From: Benincasa hispida
Lineage: Eukaryota; Streptophyta; Magnoliopsida; Cucurbitales; Cucurbitaceae
Length of the DNA stretch: 64,000 nt
Assembly: GCF_009727055.1 (NCBI RefSeq)
Contig: NC_052350.1
Coordinates: forward strand, 31,038,789-31,102,788
Direction: 5' to 3'
Shown here one piece after another: positions 1 through 11,095 of the stretch (position 1 is the stretch's first letter; each line of letters begins with the position of its first letter). The notes under the pieces were generated by a model. The model had not been told where the DNA came from. It worked only from the letters and a program-made list of their open reading frames with translations, and searched no databases. The position numbers and the translations under genes are program-made.

Positions 1-1090
1 TGCCCGGCTTGAGGATGTTGTGCAGTTCCACTGGCCTGTGGAGTGTGTGGAGGTGCTTGGTCGCCCAGTGGTTCGGGATGAGATTCAGAGGGCTTTATTT
101 TCTATGAAGTCTGGGAAGGCCCCTGGTCCTTATGGGTTTTCAGTGGATTTCTATAGATCTGCTTGAAGTGTGGTTGGAGATGACTTTTGTGATGCTATGC
201 TGAATTTCTTTTAGACCTGTTATCTGTCTGGTGGTGTTAACTCTACTACTATTATTCTTATCCCTAAGAGGCCTGGAACTGAGCGTATGGAAAATTTTCT
301 TCCTATTTCTTATTTCAATGTTATGTATAAGTGTATCTCGAAGGTCCTTGCTAAGAGATTATATTTGTGGTTGCCTTCTTTCATTAGTGTAACCAGTCTG
401 CGTTTGTTCCTGACAGATCTATTTTTAATAACATTTTATTACTCAAGAACTTGTGGGGGGTTTATTAGTTGAACAGAGGGAAGCCGAAGTTGTTGAAGGT
501 TGACCTCCAGAAGGCTTATGATTCAGTTAATTGGGATTTTCTGTTTGGTGTGTTGCTTGCTGTTGGTATGCCAGTTTAGTTTGTTAGTTGGGTGAGGGCT
601 TGTGTTAGTCTCGTACTTTCTCTGTGATGGTCAATGGTTCCTTTGAGGGGTTTTTCTTAGGCAAGCAGGGTGATCCGTTGTCTCCCTTTTTATTTGTGAT
701 GGTGATGGAGGTGCTTTCCTAGTTGTTGAATAAGCCTCCTGAGTCGTTTAGGTTCTATGACCGATGTGAGCATGTGGGCCTGACTCATTTGGCTTTTGCA
801 GATGATCTAATGATTTCCTATGCAGTTGAGAGAGATTCATTGGAGTTTCTGAGGCGGGTCCTGGTGTAGTTTATGGAGCTGTTAGGGTTAGTTGCGAATG
901 TTGGGAAAAGTTCCATGTTTGTTACGGGTGTGGATTCTGGTGAGGCTGAGGAGCTTGCCACATATATGGGGTTTACCCTTGGTTCATTTCCTGTTAGGTA
1001 TCTTGGGTTGTAGTTATTGGCTAGTCGGTTAAAGGCAGTGGATTATGCTCCTTTGATCCAAAGGATTACAACACGTATTAGAAGCTAGAC
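1..1090 (+). pseudogene. LINE reverse transcriptase, decayed
   Basis: Frame-by-frame reading gives the family blocks in order. A GKAPGP-like block lies near 112-130. A KVDLQKAYDSVNWDF block at about 496-540 holds the first catalytic Asp. [11 protein letters not shown] is near 668-702, and LAFADDLMISY at about 786-821 holds the ADD catalytic pair. Stops interrupt it repeatedly; one near 164-166 looks like Trp (TGG) changed to TGA. The catalytic motifs are still readable but no frame spans the domain. The protein would have copied the LINE RNA at the nicked target (target-primed reverse transcription). The clade assignment as L1 rests on overall layout only. Confidence 0.8.
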
Positions 1091-1259
1091 GGCTCGGTCC
1101 CTCTCGTTTGATGGGAGGTTACAACTTGTCAGGTCTGTCTCATAGTCCCTTCAGGTGTTTTGGTGCAGCATCTTCATTTTGCCTGCGTGTGTCAATCATG
1201 AGGTGGATCGTCTGTTGGAGAGTCATGGTGGTGTGCGAGTTTCTTGGGATAAGTTGTGC

Positions 1260-1410
1260 TTGCCGAAGGGTGGGGGGGTTGGGTGTTAAACATATGGCTT
1301 CATGGAACCAGGCTGCTATTATGAAGCTGCTTTGNTTGCCGAAGGGTGGGGGGGTTGGGTGTTAAACATATGGCTTCATGGAACCAGGCTGCTATTATGA
1401 AGCTGCTTTG
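1260..1410. other. Exact 75-bp direct duplication around a single N
   Basis: Bases 1260-1334 and 1336-1410 are the same 75-bp sequence, with one N at 1335 between them. An exact repeat that touches an unknown base on both sides is what results when two overlapping contig ends are butted together with a placeholder N. I read it as an assembly join inside the LINE, not a biological duplication. Confidence 0.85.
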
Positions 1411-1735
1411 GCTTCTTTTAGTAAAGTCTGGCTCATTATGCGTCACGTGGATGTAGGCTTATATTCTGTATGGGTGGTCTTTATGGAGGGTTCGATGTGA
1501 GGCTAGGAGGTCTTGGTGCTTGAGGGCTTTCTTGCGGTATAAAGATAGATTCAAGCATCTGGTTCGTTTGATGGTGAGCAATGGGAGGTCCTGTTTTGTA
1601 TGGTGGGATCCTTGGTTGCCGAAGGGTGCGATTATGGAGACATATGGGTCTAGGGTGGTTTATGACGCAGCGAGGAGTCTGGAGGCACAGTTATCAGAGT
1701 TTATGGATGGTGAGGGAGGATGGAGGTAGTCTACA

Positions 1736-2248
1736 GTGTCTTGGGTGTTGCTCGAGATCTTGGGTTTAATACAGGCAGTGGGGCCTAGGGTGAGTGAGGA
1801 GGATTATTGGGTGTGGGTACCGAGTGTTAGTGGTTGGTTTTCAATTGCTGGTGCGTGGGAGAGTTTACATCCTCATCGTCCTAGGATGTCTTGGGCGTGT
1901 CTTCTGTGGTCTGGGTGTGATATTGTGCGTCACTCCTTCTATGCTTGGTTAGCCATGAGGGACAGGTTGGGTACACGAGATTGGTTGAGGAGGTGGGATA
2001 TGTCGTTTGAGAGGGAGTGTCTCCTGTGTGTGGGAGCTGTGGAGTCACAGGATCATTTATTTTTTGAGTGTGGGTTTGGGAGAGAGGTGGGGTGGGGTGT
2101 CTTACGTCAATTGGGGTCGTCTCATCGGGCGGCGGGGTGGGATGTTGAGTTGAGTTGGTTGAGTCGAGTGAGGTCTAGTAAGGGGGTGTGTAGTAAGCTA
2201 TTTCAAGTCTTATGGTGTGATTCTATCTACTACATATGGCAGGAGTAG
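1736..2248 (+). pseudogene. LINE ORF2 C-terminal zf-RVT zinc domain
   Basis: A 170-residue open stretch carries the block typical of the reverse-transcriptase zinc-binding domain in plant LINEs: FYAWLAMRDRLGTRDWL, then CLLC, then a QDHLFFEC-type H-x4-C pair about ten residues on. After the frame ends, the expected tail can be followed for about 90 bases in another frame. It ends in 3' UTR sequence rich in T and G. This is the best preserved part of the LINE. It would normally be fused to the reverse transcriptase above, and here it is cut off from it by stops. Confidence 0.75.
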
Positions 2249-2613
2249 AATCGTTGGCTTCATGGGGTTCATCCGAGGATGGCGCAAGCTCTGCTCCACC
2301 TTATGGTTTCTATGGTTCGTGCTCGTGCTGCTTCCTAGCGGGTTGACCTTTTTGGTCTCATCTAGTTTGTTTGATGATGTATTTCTTTCTTCAACTCTTT
2401 CTGTTGTTCTTTTGTTCTGTTGTTATCCCCAGCTTGGGGGTTTTTCTTGTTCTTGTTTTCTCGCCTTGGTGGGTTGTTATGTTTGAGTTTTGGTTGACTT
2501 TTGTTTTCTGGTTTTTTGTTCAGCCTTGTCTTTTCTCGTACTTTGTTACTGTGATGCCTTGATCCTAGGTTGTGGGATCCTCCTTGTTGTTGTATAATAA
2601 TATTACCTATTCT

Positions 2614-2626
2614 AAAAAAAAAAAAA
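2614..2626 (+). other. LINE poly-A tail
   Basis: Thirteen consecutive A directly follow AT-rich 3' UTR sequence (TATAATAATATTACC) and end the LINE. Unrelated copia leader sequence starts at 2627. The tail sets the + orientation of the element. Confidence 0.75.
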
Positions 2627-2914
2627 GAACAGCAACTCCTTGCGTCTGAAGCTTCATCATAAACGACTCAAACAAACAAAAAACGAATGCAACTCGATTG
2701 CAAGTTAATAATGCCCAAAAACACAGGGGCCCTTACATATTAACTTTTTTAAAAGTAAAGAAAGCTTTAAACAGAGGCAGTTATCCCGTAAACATCCATC
2801 AAGAACATCCACAAACACACTTAACATTTAAACACATTGCAGAATACTTAAAACCCACCAAGACTTTAAATGACATTCAATACAACAATGGAATTTGGAA
2901 ATCAGAACAACCTA

Positions 2915-2926
2915 GCTCTGATACCA
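2915..2926 (-). other. Primer-binding site, initiator tRNA-Met
   Basis: On the minus strand the 12 bases read TGGTATCAGAGC, an exact match to the plant initiator tRNA-Met primer-binding site used by most copia elements. It lies 2 bases inside the LTR end at 2929, which fixes that LTR as a 5' LTR. Confidence 0.9.
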
Positions 2927-2928
2927 AT

Positions 2929-4051
2929 TAAAGGAACTCTAATTATAAAGGACCTATGAGCGAAAGCGGATCATTCCAAACTCCATTGTGAAAGAACTCA
3001 AACATTTACAATCATACAGAAAATGATTATGCATTAAAGATAAATTATAACATGTTTCTTATAAAAAAAAAAAAGGATAGAGTGACAATACCTTTGAAGA
3101 ACTCTTTCTTCATGTATTTCCCTTTATCAAACTCGAACTCAATGAGCAACTAGAACTTCCTCGAACACCAATGTGTAAAACTTGATCCTTAAACAGAACT
3201 AGATTACCTTGGTATTCTCAGTGTGAGAATCCAGGAGTTGTGGGCTTTGGCTTATTTTGGATTGAGGGAAAGATTGGAGTGAGCGAAGAAGAGAACGATC
3301 GAGTATACGACGACACTTTCGTGTAGAAGATGAGGTCTATCGTATAGACTCGATGCTCGATCGTTTAGGCTCTCTAATGCTACCATGTAGTAAAACTCTT
3401 TTTACTCGATAGTGAATCTGATCAGTCATGTTGTTGTGGAATGATTAAAAAAACCATTTTTCTTCTTTATCCCACTTAGCCATAAAACCATAAAAAGAAA
3501 TTTAATTATCTCATAATTAATAAATTATAAATAAATATAATAACTAACTTATCATATTATATTAATAACCCATAGTTTTAATATTGCATCATATGCAACA
3601 TACAAATCATAGTTCTTTTTCTATTTTATGCCATTTAATATAAATCATATTTATATTAATTCCTCCAATCAAATAATAATGTATCAAATACATCATATCA
3701 ATTGTATCATATATAATTGAATTAATTTAATTATATCATATATAATCAAATTCCCTCTTGTTAATTTGAACATTTCAAACTAACCCATCTCAACATGAAT
3801 CCATTGAGCTACCAAGATGACCTTATGTATCTATAGCTTGAAGCTCCAATGGTACGTGAATAATTGACTAAACTCTTTAATCACGATATCCACCATCCGT
3901 TAACTGCTGGGCACTCCACTAAAGACTGACAGCTGCACTCTTCGCACAACAGATATACTTCTGTGTCCATTGGATATAACCAATCAACAGTATGATGACC
4001 CTTCACAAATCGTTCGTAAGTACAGATGGGCCAATTTATCGTTTTGCCTCT
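2929..4051 (-). repeat. Copia LTR, 3' portion (left of G1)
   Basis: Minus-strand LTR sequence, homologous to 22929-24810 and, in inverted orientation, to 55735-57527. It breaks at 4051, exactly where gypsy G1 begins, and its continuation is at 17375. The terminal dinucleotide at 2929 is decayed (expected CA, seen TA in LTR sense). Confidence 0.8.
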
Positions 4052-5618
4052 TGATAACAGGTAGAAATGCACGTTATTACAGCGCAAATAAGTAAAACAA
4101 TGAAGGAATTCCACGATAAAAATAAACAAAATCATGTCCAAAAGCGTTAAACTGAGAATATTGCATTCGCATGCGCCCATCGCATAAAAGCAGCTATTTA
4201 CTCATTTTGTGCAGGAAAAAAACGTTGGCACAAGTTAAATTGCGATCCAAGGAATTAGGTGTCCGCGCGCATTAAAAGATTGCGATTGCAAAGTCATACG
4301 ATCGTATGCGATCGAGAAGTTGCTCAAGAAGGTGGCTACATAAAGACAGCGCATCAAGGTGAAAGCTTAATAAATCATGATGGGACGGAAAGCTGATGAC
4401 GGTTGAATCCGAATTTAGTTGACAAGCCGTTATCGACACACTGTAGCAAGTACATTCAACTTTTCGGTGACCATTAATTGGAACATCAGAGTAGAAGATT
4501 TAATGACCTCCCATTATTACAATCATTAGAAAGAAAAGTTTCTTCATCTTGAGCTCTATAAATACCGAAGGCTACCATCATTAAAAAAGTTTGGATTAAA
4601 AAGTTAGATAAGATATAAAGTAGATAAGCCGTTAGTCTATAGTTATTCTTATACTTAGAAGGAAAAGGCGAGCAAAGAGAAGAAGATGCCAAGAGGACAT
4701 TTCTGGACAGCTCGAAAGACTACAGAGAAGATCTATAAAAGAAGAGAGGGCCGACACTTGCAAAAGCAAGGATATTCTTCTGGGCAGCATTGGAGTGAAA
4801 AGATAGTGTAAAAGCCACGGGAAGCAAGACATTGCTACCGGGCTTCTTATCCTTACTTTCCATTATTGTTTTTTATTATGCACTTTATTTATAGAAAATG
4901 GAATTCTCATTTCAATATCTATTCAATCTCTCCATAATTTGCATGAGTAGCTAAATTTCCGAATGGGTTGAGAAGTAATTAGCTAGCATGACCTAAGATC
5001 TTCCCTTTATGCGATCATCTTATCTTATGTATGCATCATTCACCCTTTAGAGATACTTGAAAGAGTAGTCTAAAGAAAGAATCTAGACTTGAGAAAGTCA
5101 GATTAGAATCTAGACTGGAGAGAGTCAGATTAGAACCATATAAGCCAGAGATAGAAACTTAGACATAAGTTTTGTTTGCCATTACGCATCACATGCACCC
5201 TAGAAGTAGGACATGATAGTATGTCGTAACCTTGTGTATGTGTGCATCATTCATCATCGCATAGACAAGAATAGAGGCTTAGACATAAGTCCTATCGACA
5301 TTATCGTATACATCGCATGCATCCTAGAATTAGGAACTATGGCATTTGCATTGAGAGATGACATGCTGTTGTTATGTGTGTAGCATGATCGCATAACATG
5401 AACGCAATCCTAGAATGTGTTAGCTAAATCCCTTCTCAACCCGTTCATCGCATACTCATTGTAATTCTCGATTTCATCAACTCTTTACTCGAACCCGCCA
5501 CATAGGATTTATATTTAAACAAAATACCAACCAACAAAATATCGTCGCATAGAATGTGCAACGCATAACTCATTACCGCAAACATACATTATAATCACAT
5601 CACATTTACAACGCATCA
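4052..5618 (+). repeat. G1 5' LTR
   Basis: It starts TGATAACAGG and ends GCATCA, directly before the PBS. It is 1,567 bp long, about 100 bp shorter than the 3' LTR after its insertion is removed. The missing part is a U5 segment that survives in the 3' copy at about 17180-17300, containing a tccctgtgttcgaccctgg motif shared with the other gypsy LTRs here. Confidence 0.9.
4556..4565 (+). promoter_or_regulatory. G1 LTR TATA box
   Basis: CTATAAATAC about 505 bases into the LTR. The identical decamer occurs at the same relative place in the other LTRs of this family: 12536, 39331 and 47853 on +, and 15447-15456 on -. It is therefore the likely core promoter of element transcription. Confidence 0.65.
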
Positions 5619-5624
5619 AGTTTT

Positions 5625-5642
5625 TGGCACCGTTGTTGGGGA
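5625..5642 (+). other. Primer-binding site, tRNA-Asp type (G1)
   Basis: TGGCACCGTTGTTGGGGA differs from the plant tRNA-Asp primer-binding site TGGCGCCGTTGCCGGGGA at three positions, all transitions. It lies a few bases after the 5' LTR end. tRNA-Asp priming is typical of the Athila/Tat branch. Confidence 0.85.
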
Positions 5643-5745
5643 CTACGGCAATACGTATTGCGCTAGCAGTAACTTTTTTATTTTCTTTGCAGCTTTCAAC
5701 CTCTGTGCACTGCCATTCCTTCGTTAAGGAAGAAGCAGGTGTCGT

Positions 5746-7500
5746 ATGAGCGAAGGACACGTTCCTGAGCCCAACTATGACCCAGAGATTGAAAGAATGT
5801 TCTGAAGAAGACAGAAAGACAACCGCCGACAACAATAAGAGAGAAATTCTAGAATGGTGGAACAACTGAAAGAAAGAGTAGCAAACGCGAACAATATCAT
5901 GGCAAACCCCATTCTCCTGGCTAACGACCGCAATAGACCCATCCGAGACTATGCATCACCCAACTCTATGATTTCTCCCCAAGAATCATGAGGTCAGCTC
6001 TGGACGGATCGAGGTTTGAGATGAAGCTGGTTATGTTGTAGATGATTCAGACGGCCGGACATTTTGGTGGAAGGCGTGGCAAGGATCCGCACACCCATCT
6101 CTGGAGTTTCATCCAAATTTGCAATACTTTTGTGTTCCCAAACATCTCAGCTGAAGAAGTTCGACTAACATTGTTCCCATTTTCATTATGCGATCAGGCA
6201 AGGAAATGGGCCTATTCTCTTGAACCAGGGGAGATAACCTCGTGGGAACAAGTAGTAGAAAAGTTCATGAAGAAATACTTCCCCCTACTGAGAACGCAAG
6301 AAGGAGGAAGTTGATTACAAATTTTGAACAAGACATTGACGAATCGCTCAGCGATGCCTGGGTAAGGTTTAAGAGACTGGTGGGAGATTGTCCACACAAT
6401 GGCTTACCTTACTGTCTCTAGATGGAGATATTTTATCACGGTTTGAACCCTGAATCACAGACAGCTGCCAATGCGGCAGTAGCTGGAGGTCTGCTTGACA
6501 AAATGTATGATGAGGCTAAAAATATCCTTGATCGCATTTCGAACAATCACGAAGATTGGCGCGAAAGCGATCAATGATTAAAAATTCGAGAAGGTGACGC
6601 AAACAATGGGCCATCGCATCCCTATAAAATCAAATGAATGCAATGATGAATCTGATACAGGGCATCACACTCAATAGCTCAAGAATGCAAAGAGGGTAGG
6701 TCAATGCAATTGATCAGACGAGCACAAGTTGTGCCTCTTGTGGAGAAGCACATCTAATGGAAGAATGTCCGAGGAATCTGCAATCTGTATACTTCATAAA
6801 GAACAATCCTTTCTCTAACACTTACAAACCCGGGTGGAGAAACCACCCCAATTTCATGTGGAAAAATAATCAATAAGTTATCAACGCATGGCGCAAAAAG
6901 AAGGGTCGTCGGGATTTTTTTCGCGAACAAACGATCAATCGCAAAATCAAGCTAGCAGCTCGCAAGTGCCGCCATCTTCTTCCCTAGAGAACCTAATAAA
7001 ACAGTACATAGAAAAGAACGAGACGATGCTCCAAAATTAGGCGACTTCAATCCGCAATCTCAAAATCCAAATAGGACAGATTGTGGGCAAACTGAAAAAT
7101 AGACCGCAAGGGACGTTGCCAAGTTCAACTGAGCTCCCTCACAATCCAGGGAACATAGGAAAGGAGCAATGTCAAGTCGTGACTTTGCGAAGTGGAAAGA
7201 CAATAGCGGAAAGATGGAGCCAAGTAGGACTACTCCAGTTGCAATGGAACTCAAGACCCCGTTAACACAGGATGAACCAGAAGAAAATGAGACGATGGAA
7301 CCAGAAGTTGCATCCACTTCTAAGCCTATAGAACAGGGAACCGTGAAGGTACAGCTGCCACTATTCCCGCAAAAACTTAAGAAGAAGCAAAATGATGAAG
7401 TGCAATATCATCGCTTCATAGAAATGTTAAAGCAGCTACACATCAACATCCCTTTCACAGAAGCGATTGAAGAATGCCAAAATATGTTAAGTTTTTTAAG
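5746..7500 (+). pseudogene. G1 gag, decayed
   Basis: The capsid/nucleocapsid polyprotein that would package the element RNA. The start ATG at 5746 opens with a peptide containing YDPEIERMF, a block also found in G2. The Retrotrans_gag core is intact at 6042-6314 (RLTLFPFSLCDQARKWAYSL). The frame breaks soon after and continues in another frame with RFKRLVGDCPHNGLPYCL. A zinc knuckle, C-x2-C-x3-H-x4-C, lies at 6732-6768. A stop at about 6420 stands where G2 has Gln (CAG to TAG). About 1.7 kb in all, in at least three frames. It is non-functional. Confidence 0.85.
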
Positions 7501-8358
7501 GACATGGTGACAAAGAAAAGAAGCACAAGAAAGTTTGTAACGGTGGCGTTAACGCAAAAGGCAAACACCATAATTCCACCAAAGATGCACGACCCCGAAA
7601 GTTTCACGATACCCTGTTCAATTGACGGGATATATATCGATCAAGCGCTTTACGACCTTGGGGCCAATATAAATTTAATGCCCCTTTCAATTTTCAAAAA
7701 ATTGAATGTGGGGCAGCTGATGCCCACGACGGTGACTCTCCAGCTGGTGGACAGGTCCCTTGTTCACCCAGAGGGAAAGTTGAAGGATGTCCTAGTCTCC
7801 ATTGATAAATTTATTTTACCGGCAGACTTCATCATTCTTGACTACAAAGCGGACAAAGATGTACCCATCATATTGGGACGACCATTTTTATCTACTGGTC
7901 GCGCTCAAATTGATGTGTACAAGGGAGAGATCACGTTAAGTGTAAATAGGAAGAAACTCAGGTTTGACATCATTAAAGCCATGAAGTATCCGGAAGATGA
8001 AGACCTATCCGATTCTGACAATGAACCCAGTTTTAATGAAGAAAGGGAGTCCAAAGAAGAAGATGAAAGAGAGGATGTGACCACATCCGTAGAAAACTAC
8101 AATGTGATCATGGAAACAACGAACAAAGAAGAAAAATTGAATTTGAATGAAGAGAAAAAAGCACAAAAAACATCCTTGGAACAGCCACCTACCGTGGAAT
8201 TAAAGACTCTGCTAAGTCATTTGAAGTATGTTTTCCTGGGGCAAAATGAAACTTTGCTAGTGATAATTTCCTCTGCGCTACAAGAAGAACAAGAAAATGT
8301 GTTGCTTAGCATCCTAAAGAAGTACATAAAAGCAATAGGGTGGACGCTAGCAGACTAA
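7474..8358 (+). pseudogene. G1 aspartic protease and linker to RT
   Basis: This 294-residue open frame holds a retropepsin-like domain: LYDLGANINLMPLS with the catalytic Asp at 7654-7656, then hydrophobic strands and ILGRPFLSTGRAQIDV, the usual second half. It would cut the Gag-Pol polyprotein. An acidic linker follows (residues about 170-235), as in Athila-like elements, then the start of the RT-connecting region (LSHLKYVFLGQNE). The catalytic D-x-G-A box is conserved. The first residues of the frame (from 7474) overlap the end of gag in another frame, so the true junction is uncertain. Confidence 0.85.
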
Positions 8359-9760
8359 GAGGAATCAGCCCAATATACTATATGCACAGGATACGTCTCG
8401 AAGAAAACCAAAAAGGGTCTATCGAACCTCAACGCAAACTAAACCTTACGATGAAGGAGGTTGTGAAAAAGGAGACAATTAAATGGTTGGATGCAGGCAT
8501 TATATACCCAATCACCGATAGCATGTGGGTCAGCCCAGTGCAATGCGTGCCTAAGATAGAAGGAATGACGGTAGTTCCAAACATAAACAATGAGTTAATA
8601 CCACTGAGGACCATCACTAGTTGGCGGATTTGCATGGACTACTGCAAACTCAATGCGGCGACAAAGAAGTACCATTTCCCCTTGCCTTTTATTAACCAGA
8701 TGCTAGACCGCCTAGTAGAAAATGATTACTTCTACTTTCTAGACGGGTATGTGGGCTACAACTAAATAATGATTGCTGCTGAAGACCAAGAGAAAACCAC
8801 ATTCACCTGCCCATACGAAACGTTTTCTTTTCGCCGCATGCCATTTGGATTATGCTATGCGTCGAGCACGTTCAGAGGTGCATGATGGCCATCTTCTCTA
8901 AGTATCTCGAGGATTCAGTTGAAATTTTTATGGATGACTTCTCGGTTTACGGGAAAACGTATGAAGTTTGTCTGAATAATTTGGAGAAGATACTGAGGAG
9001 ATGTGAAGAGACAAATCTTGTGCTAAACTGGGAGAAGTGCCACTTCATGGTGAATGTAGGTATTGTACTCGGGCACAAAGTTTCCAAGGAAGGGTTGGTG
9101 GTGGATAAGGCGAAAATTGAGGCCATTGAAAAACTCCTACCTCTAGCAAATGTGAAGGCTGTCAGGAGTTTCCTGGGACATGTAGGATTTTACCGTCGTT
9201 TTGTGAAGAACTTTTCGAAGATTGCTCGACCATTGAGTGCGTTGCTGAAGGCTGACAGAACATTTGACTTTGATACACAGTGCCTCAATGCATTCAAGAT
9301 ACTGAAGAACGCATTAACTACCACGCCTATGTTGATCACACCTAATTAGACAAAGCCATTTGAGCTAATGTGCAATGCTAGCAAGTATGCGATGGGGGCG
9401 GTGCTAGCACAGAAGAAAAAAACAATGCTACACCCCATCGCATATACGAGTAGAACACTGAACCCTGCCCAAGCGAATTACACTACCACTGAAAAAAACT
9501 TCTTGCGGTGATCTTTGCGCTGGAAAAATTTAGAGCTTACTTGCTGGGATCCAAAGTGATCGTTCACACCAACCACTCGACAATCAAATATTTGATGACC
9601 AAGAAAGATGCAAAGCCGAGGTTAATTTGATGGGTTCTCCTCCTCCAAGAATTCAACATGGAAATCATTGACCGCAAGGGGACGGAGAACCAGGATGCAG
9701 ACCACTTATCAAGATTAGAGAATTCGGAAGTAGACTGCAACCAATCGAAGGTGAACGCAT
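8340..9760 (+). pseudogene. G1 reverse transcriptase and RNase H, decayed
   Basis: RT is readable from KWLDAGIIYPI through WRICMDYCKLNAATK to the catalytic FMDDFSVYG, whose Asp pair at 8933-8938 is intact. RNase H follows from about 9350 ([45 protein letters not shown]). Breaks: a stop at 8764-8766, a frameshift near 8875, TGG to TAG near 9347-9349, a deletion near 9498 and a TGA near 9629. The domains and order are the family standard for copying RNA into DNA and removing the RNA strand. It is non-functional as it stands. Confidence 0.87.
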
Positions 9761-9813
9761 CCTTTCTAGATGAGCAGCTGTTCAAAATTGAAGAATTACC
9801 ATGGTAAGCAGAT

Positions 9814-11095
9814 ATGGTCAATTATCTGGTCTATGAACAATTTTCGAAAAATTACATAGCCCACCAAAAGAGGCGACTTATGCACGAATTTAAATCCTAT
9901 TATTGGGACGAGCCAAATCTTTACAAGAAGGGGTCAGACCAAATTTTGCGTCTATGTGTACCAGAAACTTCTTATCGGTGCATATTGTCCCAATGCCATG
10001 ACTCACCGTATGGTGGACATTTTGGAGGTCAATGCACAGCAGCAAAGGTGTTACAAAGTGGGTATTTTTGGCCGACTCTATTCAAGGATGTGCGAGACTA
10101 TTCTATGAGATGCAATAGGTGCCAATGCACGGGAAACATTTCATGGAAGAATGCGATGCCAATGAATTATATTAGAATTGGAACTCATCGACGTGTGGAG
10201 CATAGACTTCATGGGACCATTTCCACCATCAAATGGTCACAAGTACATTTTGTTGGTCGTCGATTATGTTTCCAAATGGGTTGAAGCAGTATCATGCATC
10301 GCAAGCAATGCGACGGTAGTCTCTAAATTCTTGTGAAGAAATATCTTCATTCATTTTGGCACCCCACGTGCCATAATAAGTGATGAAGGCTCCCAATTTG
10401 TCAATAGCATCATGAACAAATTACTGCTCAAGTATAATATCCTCCATAAGGTCGCCACCGCATACCATCCACAGACAAACGACCAAGCCAAGGTGTCTAA
10501 TAGGGAAATCAAACTGATCCTAGAAAAGGTGGTGAATCCTTCATGCAAAGATTGGGCCATGAAGTTGGATGATGCCTTGTGGGCATATAGAACCGCCTAT
10601 AAAATACCTACAGGCAAGTCCCCGTATGCACTGATGTTTGGAAAGGCATGCCACTTACTGCTGGAATTGAAGCACAAAGCACTGTAGGTAGTGAAGAAGC
10701 TCAATTTTGATTTGAAGACTGCAGGGGAGGCAAGAAAACTTCAGCTGCTCGAGCTAGACGAATGGAGAATTCAAGCATATGAAAATGTCAAGATCTACAA
10801 GGAACGCGCGAAACGTTGGCATGATAAACGAAAGTGAAAAGAATCTCCAGATTGGACAAAAGGTCTTGTTATACAATTCTCAGCTACGAAATTTTCCCGA
10901 AAAATTAAAGTCACGATGGTCCAGACCATTTATAATCAAAGAAGTATTCCTGCATGGTGCGGTCGAATTAACCAATGAAGAAGGGACCAACGCATTCAAG
11001 GTCAATGGGCAAAGAGTCAAGATATATCACAGAGGAGACTTGCATCACAAGAAAACCTCTGTGGACCTGAGGAGTTCCTGGCTGAAGAAGAAATG
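9814..11095 (+). pseudogene. G1 integrase, decayed, catalytic Glu lost
   Basis: The H-H-C-C zinc module is intact, with His at 9997 and 10018 and Cys at 10111 and 10120. A frameshift near 10185 precedes the core. The core holds DFMGPF (Asp 10205-10207) and IISDEGSQF (Asp 10382-10384). The third acidic residue, 36 codons on (10490-10492), is Lys (AAG) in a [10 protein letters not shown] context; G2 has Glu there. A TAG at about 10685 follows LKHKAL, and the C-terminal part continues to the stop at 11095 (SRWSRPFIIKEV, FKVNGQRVKIYH). The protein would have joined element DNA to the host. Confidence 0.85.

Larger units (their letters stand above)
1..2626 (+). mobile_element. LINE (L1-like) non-LTR retrotransposon, 3' part
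   Basis: The stretch reads as the C-terminal two thirds of a plant LINE ORF2 in broken frames: reverse transcriptase first, then a zf-RVT type zinc domain, an AT-rich 3' UTR and a 13-nt poly-A tail at 2614-2626. The 5' end lies outside the window, so the target duplication cannot be tested. Directly downstream (2627 on) lies a minus-strand copia leader, so the LINE probably landed inside or at the edge of that older element. Multiple stops and frameshifts show it cannot move by itself. Confidence 0.85.

Noticed and set aside
5515..5865. 116-residue minus-strand frame over the G1 LTR end and gag start
   Set aside because: It crosses the LTR end and PBS, has no domain, and runs opposite to the element.
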